Origin: Streptomyces syringium
GTDB taxonomy: Bacteria > Actinomycetota > Actinomycetes > Streptomycetales > Streptomycetaceae
Assembly (NCBI RefSeq): GCF_017876625.1
Contig: NZ_JAGIOH010000001.1
Coordinates: forward strand, 3,348,001 to 3,412,000
DNA: 64,000 nt
Direction: 5' to 3'
Positions 45,407 through 54,143 of the stretch are shown in pieces. The position numbers were made by a program, and so were the translations under genes. How positions within the stretch are numbered: position 1 is the stretch's first letter; the number at the start of each line of letters is the position of its first letter. A model generated the notes under the pieces. It saw nothing but the letters and a program-made list of their open reading frames with translations. It had not been told where the DNA came from and did not search any database.

Positions 45407-46345
45407 ATGCTGCATCTGCGGATGATCACCCCGCCCGACCGCACCGACGAGATCGTCGAGCTGCTGGAGCGGACCATCGGCGTCACCCATGTGGCCGTAC
45501 TCGCCAAGGCGGCCCGTCATCCGCGGGGCGACATCGTGCTGTGCGACGTGGCCCGCGAGGCCGCCGACGGGCTGCTGGCCCGGCTGCGGGCGACCGGGCT
45601 GCCGGACGTCGGCTCGATCTCGGTCGACGACGTGGGGCTGATGCTCTCCCGGCGCGCGGAGGAGGCCGAGGAGGAGGCGCCCGGCGACGGCGCGGACGCG
45701 GTGGTCTGGGAGTCGCTGGTCGAGGAGACGCACGAGGAGTCGACGCTCAGCATCACCTTCCTGGCGTTCCTGACCGTCGCGACGATGCTCGCCGCCTGCG
45801 GCGTGATCATGGACAGCGCGATCCTGATCGTGGGCGCGATGGCGGTCGGCCCGGAGTTCGGCCCGCTGGCCGGGCTCTGCACGGCGATCGTCCGGCGGGC
45901 GCCCCGCCTCGCCTGGCGCTCGGTGCTGGCGCTGCTGGTGGGCTTCCCCGTGGCGATGGTGCTGACCGGCGGCTTCAGCCTGCTGATGGACTGGGTCGGG
46001 CTCTTCCACGAGGCGAAGTTCCTCGCGGACCGCCCGCAGACCTCGTTCATCTGGCAGCCGGACGCCTTCTCCTTCGTGGTGGCGTTCCTGGCCGGTATCG
46101 CCGGGATACTGTCGCTGACCTCGGCGAAGTCGGGCGCGCTGATCGGCGTGGCGATCTCGGTGACGACCGTCCCCGCCGCGGCCAACGCCGCCGTCGCCCT
46201 GTCCTACGGCGACTGGTCGGAGACCCGTGGCTCGGCGGTGCAGCTGGCGCTGAACCTGCTGGGGATCATCATGGCGGGGACGTTGACGCTGGTCGCTCAG
46301 CGGTTGTTCTGGGCGAATCAGCGGCGGCGCTCCGTGGCGAAATGA
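45407..46345 (+). CDS. DUF389 family integral membrane protein
   Basis: 312 residues from ATG 45407, 11 bp after coaA. An N-terminal soluble ferredoxin-like part (about 1-105) precedes membrane segments such as LSITFLAFLTVATMLAACGVIMD, SAILIVGAMAVGPEFGPL, SVLALLVGFPVAMVLTGG and IGVAISVTTVPAAANAAVAL. DUF389 proteins are found in bacteria and archaea without a proven role. It is probably cotranscribed with coaA. Confidence 0.87.
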   Translation: MLHLRMITPPDRTDEIVELLERTIGVTHVAVLAKAARHPRGDIVLCDVAREAADGLLARLRATGLPDVGSISVDDVGLMLSRRAEEAEEEAPGDGADAVVWESLVEETHEESTLSITFLAFLTVATMLAACGVIMDSAILIVGAMAVGPEFGPLAGLCTAIVRRAPRLAWRSVLALLVGFPVAMVLTGGFSLLMDWVGLFHEAKFLADRPQTSFIWQPDAFSFVVAFLAGIAGILSLTSAKSGALIGVAISVTTVPAAANAAVALSYGDWSETRGSAVQLALNLLGIIMAGTLTLVAQRLFWANQRRRSVAK

Positions 46346-46413
46346 CTCTTCGCCTGGCGGCTGCTCCCTGATCACCGGGCGGCGGCCGGCGGCCGCGAGC
46401 GCCCTGCGGGCGC

Positions 46414-46463
46414 GTCCTCAAACGCCGGACGGGCTGATTTCAGCTCGTCCGGCGTTTGAGGAC
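46414..46463. repeat. Dispersed intergenic hairpin repeat, copy 2
   Basis: GTCCTCAAACGCCGGACGGG (from 46414) pairs with CTCGTCCGGCGTTTGAGGAC (to 46463), 22 of 23 over the full arms. It lies between the convergent DUF389 and glmM genes and likely terminates both. The outer flanks GCCCTGCGGGCGC and CCGCGCAGCGG match copy 1. Confidence 0.8.
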
Positions 46464-46526
46464 ACCGCCGCGCAGCGGTGGTGCGCCCCCATCCCGAGCG
46501 GGGCCTGGGCAGAGCCCTAAGGCTGC

Positions 46527-47885
46527 TCAGCCCAAAGCCGACTTGACCACGTCGGCCAGGCTCTGGGCCACCTTCCGCGCCTGCTCGATGTCCGCCGCCT
46601 CGACCATGACCCGCACCAGCGGCTCCGTGCCGGACGAACGCAGCAGCACCCGGCCCGTGGCACCCAGCTCGCGCTCGGCGTCGTTGACGGCGGCGGCCAG
46701 CTCGGGCGAGGAGCCCACCCGGGACTTGTCGACGTCGCGGACGTTGATCAGGATCTGCGGCAGTCGCTCCATGACCCCGGCCAGCTCCGCCAGCGAGCGG
46801 CCGGTGGCGGCGACCCGGGCGGCCAGCATCAGGCCGGTCAGGGTGCCGTCGCCGGTGGTGGCGTGGTCGAGGACGATGACGTGGCCGGACTGCTCGCCGC
46901 CCAGGGCGAAGCCGTTCGCCTTCATCTCCTCCAGGACGTACCGGTCACCGACGGAGGTCTGGACGAGGTCGACGCCCTCGCGCTCCATGGCCAGCTTGAA
47001 GCCCAGGTTGGACATGACGGTGGCGACCACGGTGTTCTTCCGCAGCGTCCCGGCCTCGCGCATGGCGAGGGCGAGCACGGCGAGGATCTGGTCGCCGTCG
47101 ACCTCCGCGCCGGTCCCGTCGACCGCGAGGCAGCGGTCGGCGTCACCGTCGTGGGCCACGCCCAGGTCGGCGCCGTGCTCGACGACGGCGGCGCGCAGCT
47201 TGCCCAGGTGCGTGGAGCCGCACTCGTGGTTGATGTTGAGGCCGTCGGGGTCGGTACCGATGGTGATCACCTCGGCGCCGGCGCGCGCGAAGGCCTCGGG
47301 GGAGACGCGGGAGGCGGCACCGTGGGCGCCGTCGATGACGACCTTGAGGCCGTCCAGGCGGTTGGGCAGCACGCCGATCAGGTGCGCGACGTAATTGTCG
47401 AAGCCCTGGTCGTACTCGCGGACGCGGCCGACGCCGGCACCGGTGGGGCGGTCCCAGGGCTCGCCGGAGGCGTGCGCGCGGTAGGTCCGCTCGATGCGAT
47501 CCTCCAGCTCGTCGGCGAGCTTGTGGCCGCCGCGGGCGAAGAACTTGATGCCGTTGTCGGGCATGGCGTTGTGGCTGGCGGAGAGCATCACGCCGAGGTC
47601 GGCGCCGAGCGCGCCGGTCAGATAGGCGACGGCCGGCGTGGGCAGCACGCCCACCCGCAGGACGTCGACGCCCGCGCTGGCGAGCCCGGCCACCACGGCG
47701 GCCTCCAGGAACTCCCCGGACGCGCGCGGATCACGGCCGACCACGGCCACCGGCCGATGGCCCTCGAACGTGCCCGCCTCGGCGAGCACATGCGCCGCGG
47801 CGACCGACAGGCCGAGCGCCAGCTCCGCCGTCAGGTCGGCGTTGGCGACACCGCGCACACCGTCCGTACCGAAGAGTCGTCCCAC
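46527..47885 (-). CDS. glmM: Phosphoglucosamine mutase
   Basis: 452 residues from GTG 47885 behind GGAGGACACC; the frame to 48017 is upstream noise. It interconverts glucosamine-6-P and glucosamine-1-P. The N-terminus is [14 protein letters not shown]; the phosphoserine loop is [17 protein letters not shown]; the Mg2+ loop is [11 protein letters not shown]; the sugar-binding loop is GGEQSGHVI; the phosphate-binding end is [14 protein letters not shown]. Confidence 0.97.
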   Translation of the reverse strand: MGRLFGTDGVRGVANADLTAELALGLSVAAAHVLAEAGTFEGHRPVAVVGRDPRASGEFLEAAVVAGLASAGVDVLRVGVLPTPAVAYLTGALGADLGVMLSASHNAMPDNGIKFFARGGHKLADELEDRIERTYRAHASGEPWDRPTGAGVGRVREYDQGFDNYVAHLIGVLPNRLDGLKVVIDGAHGAASRVSPEAFARAGAEVITIGTDPDGLNINHECGSTHLGKLRAAVVEHGADLGVAHDGDADRCLAVDGTGAEVDGDQILAVLALAMREAGTLRKNTVVATVMSNLGFKLAMEREGVDLVQTSVGDRYVLEEMKANGFALGGEQSGHVIVLDHATTGDGTLTGLMLAARVAATGRSLAELAGVMERLPQILINVRDVDKSRVGSSPELAAAVNDAERELGATGRVLLRSSGTEPLVRVMVEAADIEQARKVAQSLADVVKSALG

Positions 47886-47999
47886 TGGTGTCCTCCGTAA
47901 AAACGCGGGTGGGGGGAGGGGGTGTCGCCCCCGCAGATGAGGTGTCGGGTCCGGGTCCGGGGCATTGCATCCAGGTATACGCCCCGGGCCGCCGATAGC

Positions 48000-48040
48000 C
48001 GAACGCCCCGGCGGCACGGATCGTGCCGCCGGGGCGTTCG
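48000..48040 (-). terminator. Terminator downstream of rpsI
   Basis: An 18-bp perfect stem (CGAACGCCCCGGCGGCAC with its complement) around GGATC, 24 bp after the rpsI stop and before glmM. Confidence 0.9.
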
Positions 48041-48064
48041 AGCAGAAGCAGCGAAGCCGCTTGT

Positions 48065-48577
48065 TTAGCGCTTGCTGTACTGCGGAGCCTTGCGGGCCTT
48101 CTTGAGACCGGCCTTCTTGCGCTCGACCGCACGGTCGTCGCGCGAGAGGAAGCCGGCCTTCTTCAGCGGGCCGCGGTTGTTGTCCACGTCCGCCTCGTTG
48201 AGCGCACGGGCCACGCCGAGGCGCAGGGCGCCGGCCTGGCCGGACACGCCGCCACCCGAGATGCGGGCGATGACGTCGTAGCGGTCGTCGAGCTCGAGCA
48301 CCTTGAAGGGCTCGTTGACTTCCTGCTGGTGCACCTTGTTGGGGAAGTAGTCCTCAAGGGTGCGACCGTTGATCTTCCACTTGCCGGTGCCCGGAACGAT
48401 CCGGACGCGGGCAATGGCGTTCTTGCGACGGCCCAGGCCGGCGGCCGGCTGCGGGTCGCCGAAGCGGGACGCGAGGGACTCGCTGGTGTACTCGGTCTCC
48501 TCGGACTCGAAGGTCGCGTCGCCCGCGAACTCCTCGGTGATGTCCTCGATGGGCGTCTCGGCGGTGGTCTCAGCCAC
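48065..48577 (-). CDS. rpsI: Ribosomal protein S9
   Basis: 170 residues. The N-terminal 40 residues are an acidic actinobacterial extension ([20 protein letters not shown]). The core has [36 protein letters not shown] and the C-terminal basic tail ending KAPQYSKR, which reaches the P-site tRNA. Cotranscribed with rplM upstream (44 bp gap). Confidence 0.98.
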   Translation of the reverse strand: MAETTAETPIEDITEEFAGDATFESEETEYTSESLASRFGDPQPAAGLGRRKNAIARVRIVPGTGKWKINGRTLEDYFPNKVHQQEVNEPFKVLELDDRYDVIARISGGGVSGQAGALRLGVARALNEADVDNNRGPLKKAGFLSRDDRAVERKKAGLKKARKAPQYSKR

Positions 48578-48621
48578 GATTCTCCTCAGATGCTTTCTGT
48601 CTGGTTCGGCGGTGGCCGGGA

Positions 48622-49068
48622 CTAGCCCTGCTTGACCTGGGTGATCTCGAACGGAACCGGCTGCTGCGCGGCGTGCGGGTGCTCGCTGCCCGAGTACACC
48701 TTCAGCTTCGAGAGCATCTGACGGCCGAGGGAGTTCTTGGGGACCATGCCCTTGATGGCCTTCTCGACGGCCTTCTCGGGGTTCTTGTCGAGCAGCTCGT
48801 CGTAACGAACCGAACGCAGACCGCCCGGGAAGCCAGAGTGGCGGTAGGCCATCTTCTGGGTCTTCTTGTTGCCGGACAGGTGAACCTTGTCGGCGTTGAT
48901 GATGATGACGAAGTCACCCATGTCCATGTGCGGCGCGTACACGGGCTTGTGCTTGCCGCGGAGGAGGTTGGCGGCCTGAGTGGCCAGACGACCCAGGACA
49001 ACGTCCTGCGCGTCAATGATGTGCCACTGGCGCTGGACATCGCCGGGCTTGGGGCTGAACGTACGCAC
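48622..49068 (-). CDS. rplM: Ribosomal protein L13
   Basis: 148 residues, GTG start. [20 protein letters not shown] and [20 protein letters not shown] are family signatures. First gene of rplM-rpsI. The 369-bp gap upstream (49069-49437) must hold the operon promoter, which I could not place, and contains the palindrome at 49395. Confidence 0.98.
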   Translation of the reverse strand: MRTFSPKPGDVQRQWHIIDAQDVVLGRLATQAANLLRGKHKPVYAPHMDMGDFVIIINADKVHLSGNKKTQKMAYRHSGFPGGLRSVRYDELLDKNPEKAVEKAIKGMVPKNSLGRQMLSKLKVYSGSEHPHAAQQPVPFEITQVKQG

Positions 49069-49394
49069 GGTCGTAGCCTTCGCTTCGTGTGTGAGTGGGT
49101 CCTGACAAGGCCACCCGGACGATCACGACAGCCTTGGCCGCACCCGGGGACGCAACCCGAGTACCTGCCGCTGGTCATCGGCCCGGTGGACAAGCGTAAG
49201 GGCCCCTCGCGTGAGAACGACCAAGCCAATACGCATAACGAACTGGCAGACTACCGTCCGGCCCCCATCCGGGTCAAAACATGCCCCCGGTGGCTTGCGC
49301 CGTGCGGTGCCCGCACGCTAGTGCCCCGTCCGGCGGATCTTTGTGCCGCCTGCGGCGGCGAGCGCCCTGCGGGCGCGTCCCCAAGCGCCGGACG

Positions 49395-49428
49395 GGCTGG
49401 TTTTGGCTGAGCTCAGCCAAAACCAGCC
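49395..49428. terminator. 34-bp perfect palindrome downstream of the ABC-F gene
   Basis: GGCTGGTTTTGGCTGA pairs perfectly with TCAGCCAAAACCAGCC around GC. The preceding CCTGCGGGCGCGTCCCCAAG plus CGCCGGACGGG is the left arm of the dispersed hairpin repeat (copy 3). It lies 9 bp after the ABC-F stop. Confidence 0.8.
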
Positions 49429-49437
49429 GGGGCACGG

Positions 49438-51057
49438 CTAACGCTTGCGCGCCACGCGGCCCTCGTCCCAGACCGGCTCGGATACCTCTCGGACGACGCC
49501 GTCCGCGCCGAAGACCAGGAAGCGGTCGAAGGAGCGGGCGAACCAGCGGTCGTGCGTGACGGAGAGCACGGTGCCGTCGTAGGACTCCAGGCCCTCCTGG
49601 AGGGCCTCCGCGCTCTCCAGGTCGAGGTTGTCGGTCGGCTCGTCGAGAAGCAGGGCCGTGGTGCCGGAGAGCTCCAGCAGCAGGATCTGGAAGCGGGCCT
49701 GCTGGCCGCCGGAGAGCCGCTCGAAGAGCTGGTCGCCCTGCTTCTCCAGCTCGTACCGGCGCAGCACGGACATCGCGGCGCCGCGGTCCTTGGCGTTCTC
49801 CGTCCACAGGATGTCGACCAGCGTGCGGCCGAGCAGCTCGGGGTGGGCGTGGGTCTGGGCGAAGTGGCCGGCCACGACGCGGGCGCCCAGCTTCCAGGTG
49901 CCGGTGTGCTGCACGTGCTCCCCGGCCAGCAGCCGCAGGAAGTGCGACTTGCCGGAGCCGTTCGAACCGAGGACCGCGACCCGCTCGCCGTAGAAGATCT
50001 CCAGGTCGAACGGCTTCATGAGGCCGGTCAGCTCCAGCTGCTCGCAGGTCACCGCGCGCACGCCGGTGCGGCCGCCGCGCAGCCGCATCCGGATGTCCTG
50101 CTCGCGCGGCGGCTCCGGCGGGGGCCCCGCCTCCTCGAACTTCCGCAGCCGGGTCTGCGCGGCGGCGTAGCGGGAGGCCAGCTCGTGGCTGATGGAAGCG
50201 GCCTGGCGGAGGTTGAGCACCAGCTTCTTCAGCTGGGCGTGCTTCTCGTCCCAGCGCCGGCGCAGCTCCTCGAAGCGCGCGAAGCGCTCCTTGCGGGCCT
50301 CGTGGTACGTGCCGAATCCGCCGCCGTGCACCCATACGTCCGACCCGGCAGGGCCCGGCTCGACGCTGATGATCTTCTCGGCGGAGCGGGCCAGCAGCTC
50401 CCGGTCGTGGCTGACGAAGAGCACGGTCTTCTTCGTCTCGCGCAGCTTCTCCTCCAGCCAGCGCTTGCCGGGTACGTCCAGATAGTTGTCCGGCTCGTCC
50501 AGCAGCAGTACCTCGTCGCTGCCGCGCAGCAGCGACTCCAGCACCAGCCGCTTCTGCTCGCCGCCGGAGAGGGTGCGCACCTGGCGCCACTGCGCCTGGT
50601 CGTACGGGACGCCGAGGGCGGCCGTGGTGCACATGTCCCAGGTGGTCTCGGCCTCGTAGCCGCGCACCTCGGCCCAGTCGGAGAGGGCTTGGGCGTAGGC
50701 CATCTGCGCGGCCTCGTCATCACGCGTCATGATCGCGTGCTCGGCCTCGTCGACGGCCGCGGCGGCCTGCCGGATGCTCGGCCCGGCCACGGAAACCAGC
50801 AGGTCACGGACGGTCCGCTCGTCCCGTACGGAGCCCACGAACTGCGGCATCACGCCCAGTCCGCCGGTGACCGACACCGATCCGCCGTGCGGCTGCAGCT
50901 CGCCCGCGATCAGCCGCAGCAGCGTGGTCTTGCCCGCGCCGTTCGCCCCGACGAGGGCGACCGCCGCGCCTTCCCCGACCCGGAACGACACATCTCCGAG
51001 CAGCACCCTGCCGTCCGGAAGGTAGTACTCCAGATGTCCCGCTTCCACATGTCCCAT
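49438..51057 (-). CDS. ABC-F family ATP-binding protein
   Basis: 539 residues from ATG 51057. Two nucleotide-binding domains without membrane segments: Walker A GANGAGKTT and GSNGSGKSH, signatures LSGGEQKR and LSGGQQAR, Walker B VLLLDEPDN and ALLLDEPTD. The linker between them is long and charged (HEARKERFARFEELRRRW). ABC-F proteins act on the ribosome; some give antibiotic resistance, others are housekeeping factors. No biosynthetic cluster is adjacent, so a translation-factor role is likelier. Confidence 0.92.
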   Translation of the reverse strand: MGHVEAGHLEYYLPDGRVLLGDVSFRVGEGAAVALVGANGAGKTTLLRLIAGELQPHGGSVSVTGGLGVMPQFVGSVRDERTVRDLLVSVAGPSIRQAAAAVDEAEHAIMTRDDEAAQMAYAQALSDWAEVRGYEAETTWDMCTTAALGVPYDQAQWRQVRTLSGGEQKRLVLESLLRGSDEVLLLDEPDNYLDVPGKRWLEEKLRETKKTVLFVSHDRELLARSAEKIISVEPGPAGSDVWVHGGGFGTYHEARKERFARFEELRRRWDEKHAQLKKLVLNLRQAASISHELASRYAAAQTRLRKFEEAGPPPEPPREQDIRMRLRGGRTGVRAVTCEQLELTGLMKPFDLEIFYGERVAVLGSNGSGKSHFLRLLAGEHVQHTGTWKLGARVVAGHFAQTHAHPELLGRTLVDILWTENAKDRGAAMSVLRRYELEKQGDQLFERLSGGQQARFQILLLELSGTTALLLDEPTDNLDLESAEALQEGLESYDGTVLSVTHDRWFARSFDRFLVFGADGVVREVSEPVWDEGRVARKR

Positions 51058-51111
51058 GCCCGAATTCTCGCCGCTCCCGGGGCGGTGACCAACCGGTTTA
51101 CGATGCACGCC

Positions 51112-52161
51112 ATGAGCTTTGGGCAGGGAGGGCCGCAAGAGGCCCCCGGGGGATCTCAGCCGCCGACTCCTGGATGGGGTCCGCCGCCGCCGAACTTCAC
51201 ACCGGATCCGCAAGGGCCACCGGGCGGACAGCTGCCGCCGGGCGGGCAGATACCGAGCCCGTACGGCCCGCCGCCCCCGCTCGGGGACGCGTCGACGCCG
51301 GACTGGGCGGCGCTCGCCGCCACCACGGAGGCCCGCGGGCGGCGTCGCAAGTGGCTGCTGGTCGGCGGTGGCGTGCTGGCCGCCGGCGCGGTGGCCGGGA
51401 TCGTGGCGACGGCCGTGGCGAGCTCCGGCAAGGAGTCGGGCAAGAAGCCGCCGTCCGCCGGGAAGCTCCCCCATGGCGGTTCCTCGCCGGAGCCGTCGTT
51501 CTCCCCGGTGGCGCCGCCGCCCCCGCCCAATCCGCGGGAGTTCATCGCCAGCGCCGAGAAGGACAAGGCGCCGCTCACCACGAAGTCGCTCTTCCCGCAC
51601 TCCAAGCCCTCGCTCAACAAGCGCACGTACAAGAAGGTGGCCACCGACACCACCAGCGACTGCGCCTCCGCCGCCCAGGGCGGGCTGGGCTCCGTGCTCA
51701 GCGACAACGGCTGCCGCAAGGTGCTGCGCGCCACCTACGTCCGGGACGGGGTCGCCGTCACCGTCGGGGTCGCCGTCTTCGACACCAAGGAAGCGGCCGA
51801 CAAGGCGAAGTCGCAGTCGACCGGCAATATCGCCGCACTGCCCGACGACGACGGGCCGAGCTTCTGCAAGGGCACCGCCTGCCGTCTGACGGCCAACGCC
51901 GAGGGCCGCTACGCCTACTTCACCGTCGCCGGGTACACCAGCGGCAAGGCCGTCGACTCGGACGACACCAAGGCGCGCACCGCCGGGCGGGACGTGTCGG
52001 GCTACACCTTCCGGCGCATCATGGCCCGCGCCAACGCCCAGGCCGCGGCCTCGGTGAAGTCGCCGTCGCCCAAGTCGTCCAAGACGGCCAAGGCGGGAGC
52101 CGACAACGCAGACAACGCGGACGACTCGGGTGACTCGGGCGACTCGAACAAGAGCGCCTGA
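51112..52161 (+). CDS. Proline-rich single-span membrane protein
   Basis: 349 residues from ATG 51112 (51103 also possible). Residues 1-75 are Pro/Gly-rich (GWGPPPPNFTPDPQGPPGG), cytoplasmic by the positive-inside rule; GRRRKWLLVGGG starts one membrane span (about 80-105); then a Pro/Ser linker and an external domain with cysteines (SDCASAAQG, SDNGCRKVL, SFCKGTACRL) that could form disulfides. The tail is Asp/Asn/Ser-rich. Function unknown. Confidence 0.7.
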   Translation: MSFGQGGPQEAPGGSQPPTPGWGPPPPNFTPDPQGPPGGQLPPGGQIPSPYGPPPPLGDASTPDWAALAATTEARGRRRKWLLVGGGVLAAGAVAGIVATAVASSGKESGKKPPSAGKLPHGGSSPEPSFSPVAPPPPPNPREFIASAEKDKAPLTTKSLFPHSKPSLNKRTYKKVATDTTSDCASAAQGGLGSVLSDNGCRKVLRATYVRDGVAVTVGVAVFDTKEAADKAKSQSTGNIAALPDDDGPSFCKGTACRLTANAEGRYAYFTVAGYTSGKAVDSDDTKARTAGRDVSGYTFRRIMARANAQAAASVKSPSPKSSKTAKAGADNADNADDSGDSGDSNKSA

Positions 52162-52194
52162 CGCGAGCGCCCCTTCCCTCCCGGTCGCTCGTGC

Positions 52195-52998
52195 CTATTC
52201 GACGCTGTCCCCCGCCTCGCCGCCCTCCGGCGCCACGAGGGTGGAGGGCGAGGGCGGCGCGGTGGGCACCCGCTCCGCGTTCGCCAGCTTCTCGATCTTC
52301 CCGACCTGCGCCTCGACCAGCTCCCTGGGGATCTCCACGCCCTCCGGGTCGGACAGGCTCGTCGCGAAGAACAGCGAGAGATTGCTGCCGGTCCGCACGA
52401 CGGTGACGAGGCTGGGTGCCTTCTCCGCCGCGTTGGCCAGGCGGTAGGCGACCGCCTCGTCCCCCAGGGACGGCGGCTGAAGCGTCTCGACCGCCTTGAA
52501 GGTCTGCTGCTCGCCCTCCCCGGTCGTCATCCCGAAGCCGTCCGCGCAGGCCGCGGCGGCCCGGCGCAGCTGCTTGAGCGTGGCGGCGGCGCCGTCCCGG
52601 TCGTAGGCCGAGACGCGGATCGTGCCCAGCAGACCGTCGAAGTGGTGGCCGTCGCCCGCCTTGGCGAAGGTGTTGACCACCGAGGCGGCGGGGGCGGGCT
52701 GCGGTCTGGAGCCGAGGAGGGCCACCAGCGGCCGGCAGGGCGCGCTGTCCGTCCGGGGCCTGCCGTGCCCGGCCGTCCCTATCGACGCGCGCTCGATCTG
52801 GAAGCCGGGGACCTCTCTCGGCCCCAGCTCGGCGTGTCGGAGCTGGTCGGTGCTGAGCACCCGCCCGGTGTCCCGCCGGTCCCCCTTGGCCTCTTTGTCG
52901 TCGACGCGGTCGGGCGCGCCACCGGTGCACCCGGCCGTCAGGGCCAGTGCCGACAGGACTGCCACCGCGGCCACGGAGGCCGCCACCTTCGCTTTCAC
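52195..52998 (-). CDS. Lipoprotein, first of a tandem paralogous pair
   Basis: 267 residues from GTG 52998 with GGAGG about 9 nt before. Signal peptide with lipobox near LTAGC. The domain shares blocks with the neighbour at 53170: CRPLVALLGSRPQPAPAA, CADGFGMTTGEGEQQTF, LGDEAVAYRL and TVVRTGSNLSLFFA. Unknown extracellular function; resembles solute- or sensor-type lipoproteins of Streptomyces. Confidence 0.72.
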   Translation of the reverse strand: MKAKVAASVAAVAVLSALALTAGCTGGAPDRVDDKEAKGDRRDTGRVLSTDQLRHAELGPREVPGFQIERASIGTAGHGRPRTDSAPCRPLVALLGSRPQPAPAASVVNTFAKAGDGHHFDGLLGTIRVSAYDRDGAAATLKQLRRAAAACADGFGMTTGEGEQQTFKAVETLQPPSLGDEAVAYRLANAAEKAPSLVTVVRTGSNLSLFFATSLSDPEGVEIPRELVEAQVGKIEKLANAERVPTAPPSPSTLVAPEGGEAGDSVE

Positions 52999-53169
52999 AT
53001 CACCCAGCCTCCCAGCGCCCGCCGGGCCCACGACGACGCCACGCCCGGTGCTCGATTACCCGCCGCGAGGCGGTCTCACGCGCGGACGGCGGGGGCGGAC
53101 GGCACAGCGGTGCGGGGCCGGGCGCCCGGCAGGGGCGCGGCGCGGCCGGACGCGCGGCGCCCCGGAGGT

Positions 53170-53934
53170 TCAGCCCGTCGCCTTGGCGGTCTTCTCCACC
53201 TTGGCGACCTGCGCCTTCACCAGGTTCGGGTCCATCGTGGCCTTGGCCGGGTCCATCATGTTCGCGGCGAAGATCATGGAAACGTTGGCCCCGCTGCGCA
53301 CCACCGTGTAGAGGCTCGGCGCGCCGGAGGCCTTGTCCACCGCGCGGTAGGCGACGGCCTCGTCGCCCAGCTTCGGCGCGTCGAGGGGCTCGACCGCGCC
53401 GAACGTCTGCTCGGTGCCCGCACCGGTGGTCATCTTGAAGCCGTCCGCGCAGTCCCGGACGGCTTTGCCGAGGTTCGCGAGCGTTCTCTCGGCGCCGTCG
53501 CCCTCGTAGGAGGACACTTCCAGCATGCCCATTCCCCCCATGGCCCCGGCTTTGGAGTCCTGCACGGCGAAGGTGCTGACGGCCCAGGCAGCGGGCGCCG
53601 GGTCCGGGGAGGAGCCGAGGAGGGCCGCGAGGGGCTGGCACTCGGCCTGCTTGGCCTTGGGGGCCTTCGCGCTGGTGAACTCCTCCTTCGACATCCTGGT
53701 GACGGCGTATCCCTTGGCGTCCGCCGATTCCAGGACGGCCGAGGCCACCCGCGCCGTACCGAGCGCCTTGGCCCCGGAGCCGGGGCCCTTGGTGGTGGCG
53801 CGGTCGTCGCCCAGGGTCCTGGCGTTCCCGTCGCCCCCGCCCCCGCCGTCGTCCGAACCGCCGCACGCGGTCGTCATTCCCAGCGCGGCCACCGCCACGA
53901 CGGCCCCCACCAGACGCACCACAGTCCGCTTCAC
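53170..53934 (-). CDS. Lipoprotein, second of the paralogous pair
   Basis: 254 residues from GTG 53934; an upstream TTG at 53943 is less likely. Lipobox MTTAC then GGSDDGGGGG. Shared blocks with the protein at 52195: CQPLAALLGSSPDPAPAA, CADGFKMTTGAGTEQTF, LGDEAVAYRA and TVVRSGANVSMIFAAN. The pair arose by tandem duplication. Role unknown. Confidence 0.72.
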   Translation of the reverse strand: MKRTVVRLVGAVVAVAALGMTTACGGSDDGGGGGDGNARTLGDDRATTKGPGSGAKALGTARVASAVLESADAKGYAVTRMSKEEFTSAKAPKAKQAECQPLAALLGSSPDPAPAAWAVSTFAVQDSKAGAMGGMGMLEVSSYEGDGAERTLANLGKAVRDCADGFKMTTGAGTEQTFGAVEPLDAPKLGDEAVAYRAVDKASGAPSLYTVVRSGANVSMIFAANMMDPAKATMDPNLVKAQVAKVEKTAKATG

Positions 53935-54143
53935 AGTGCCCAACCCCTTGGGTTCGCGGTGAAAAGCGCCGTATGTCCCCTATCGGCGCTTGCAGGTCCT
54001 TTACCTATACATCTACAGTTCGGTCACTCGTACTAACGGGCGTACTCATCGCGCACCGTACCGAGCGGTAGACCAGTTCCGCAGGGATCGCCAGGGAGAG
54101 GGGCCCGCGCGGCGCCCGGGGGGTGGCGCGCTTCCGTACGCTC

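Noticed and set aside
49438..51057. ABC-F gene as antibiotic self-resistance marking a biosynthetic cluster
   Set aside because: Neighbours are ribosomal protein, membrane and lipoprotein genes; no biosynthetic enzyme is close.
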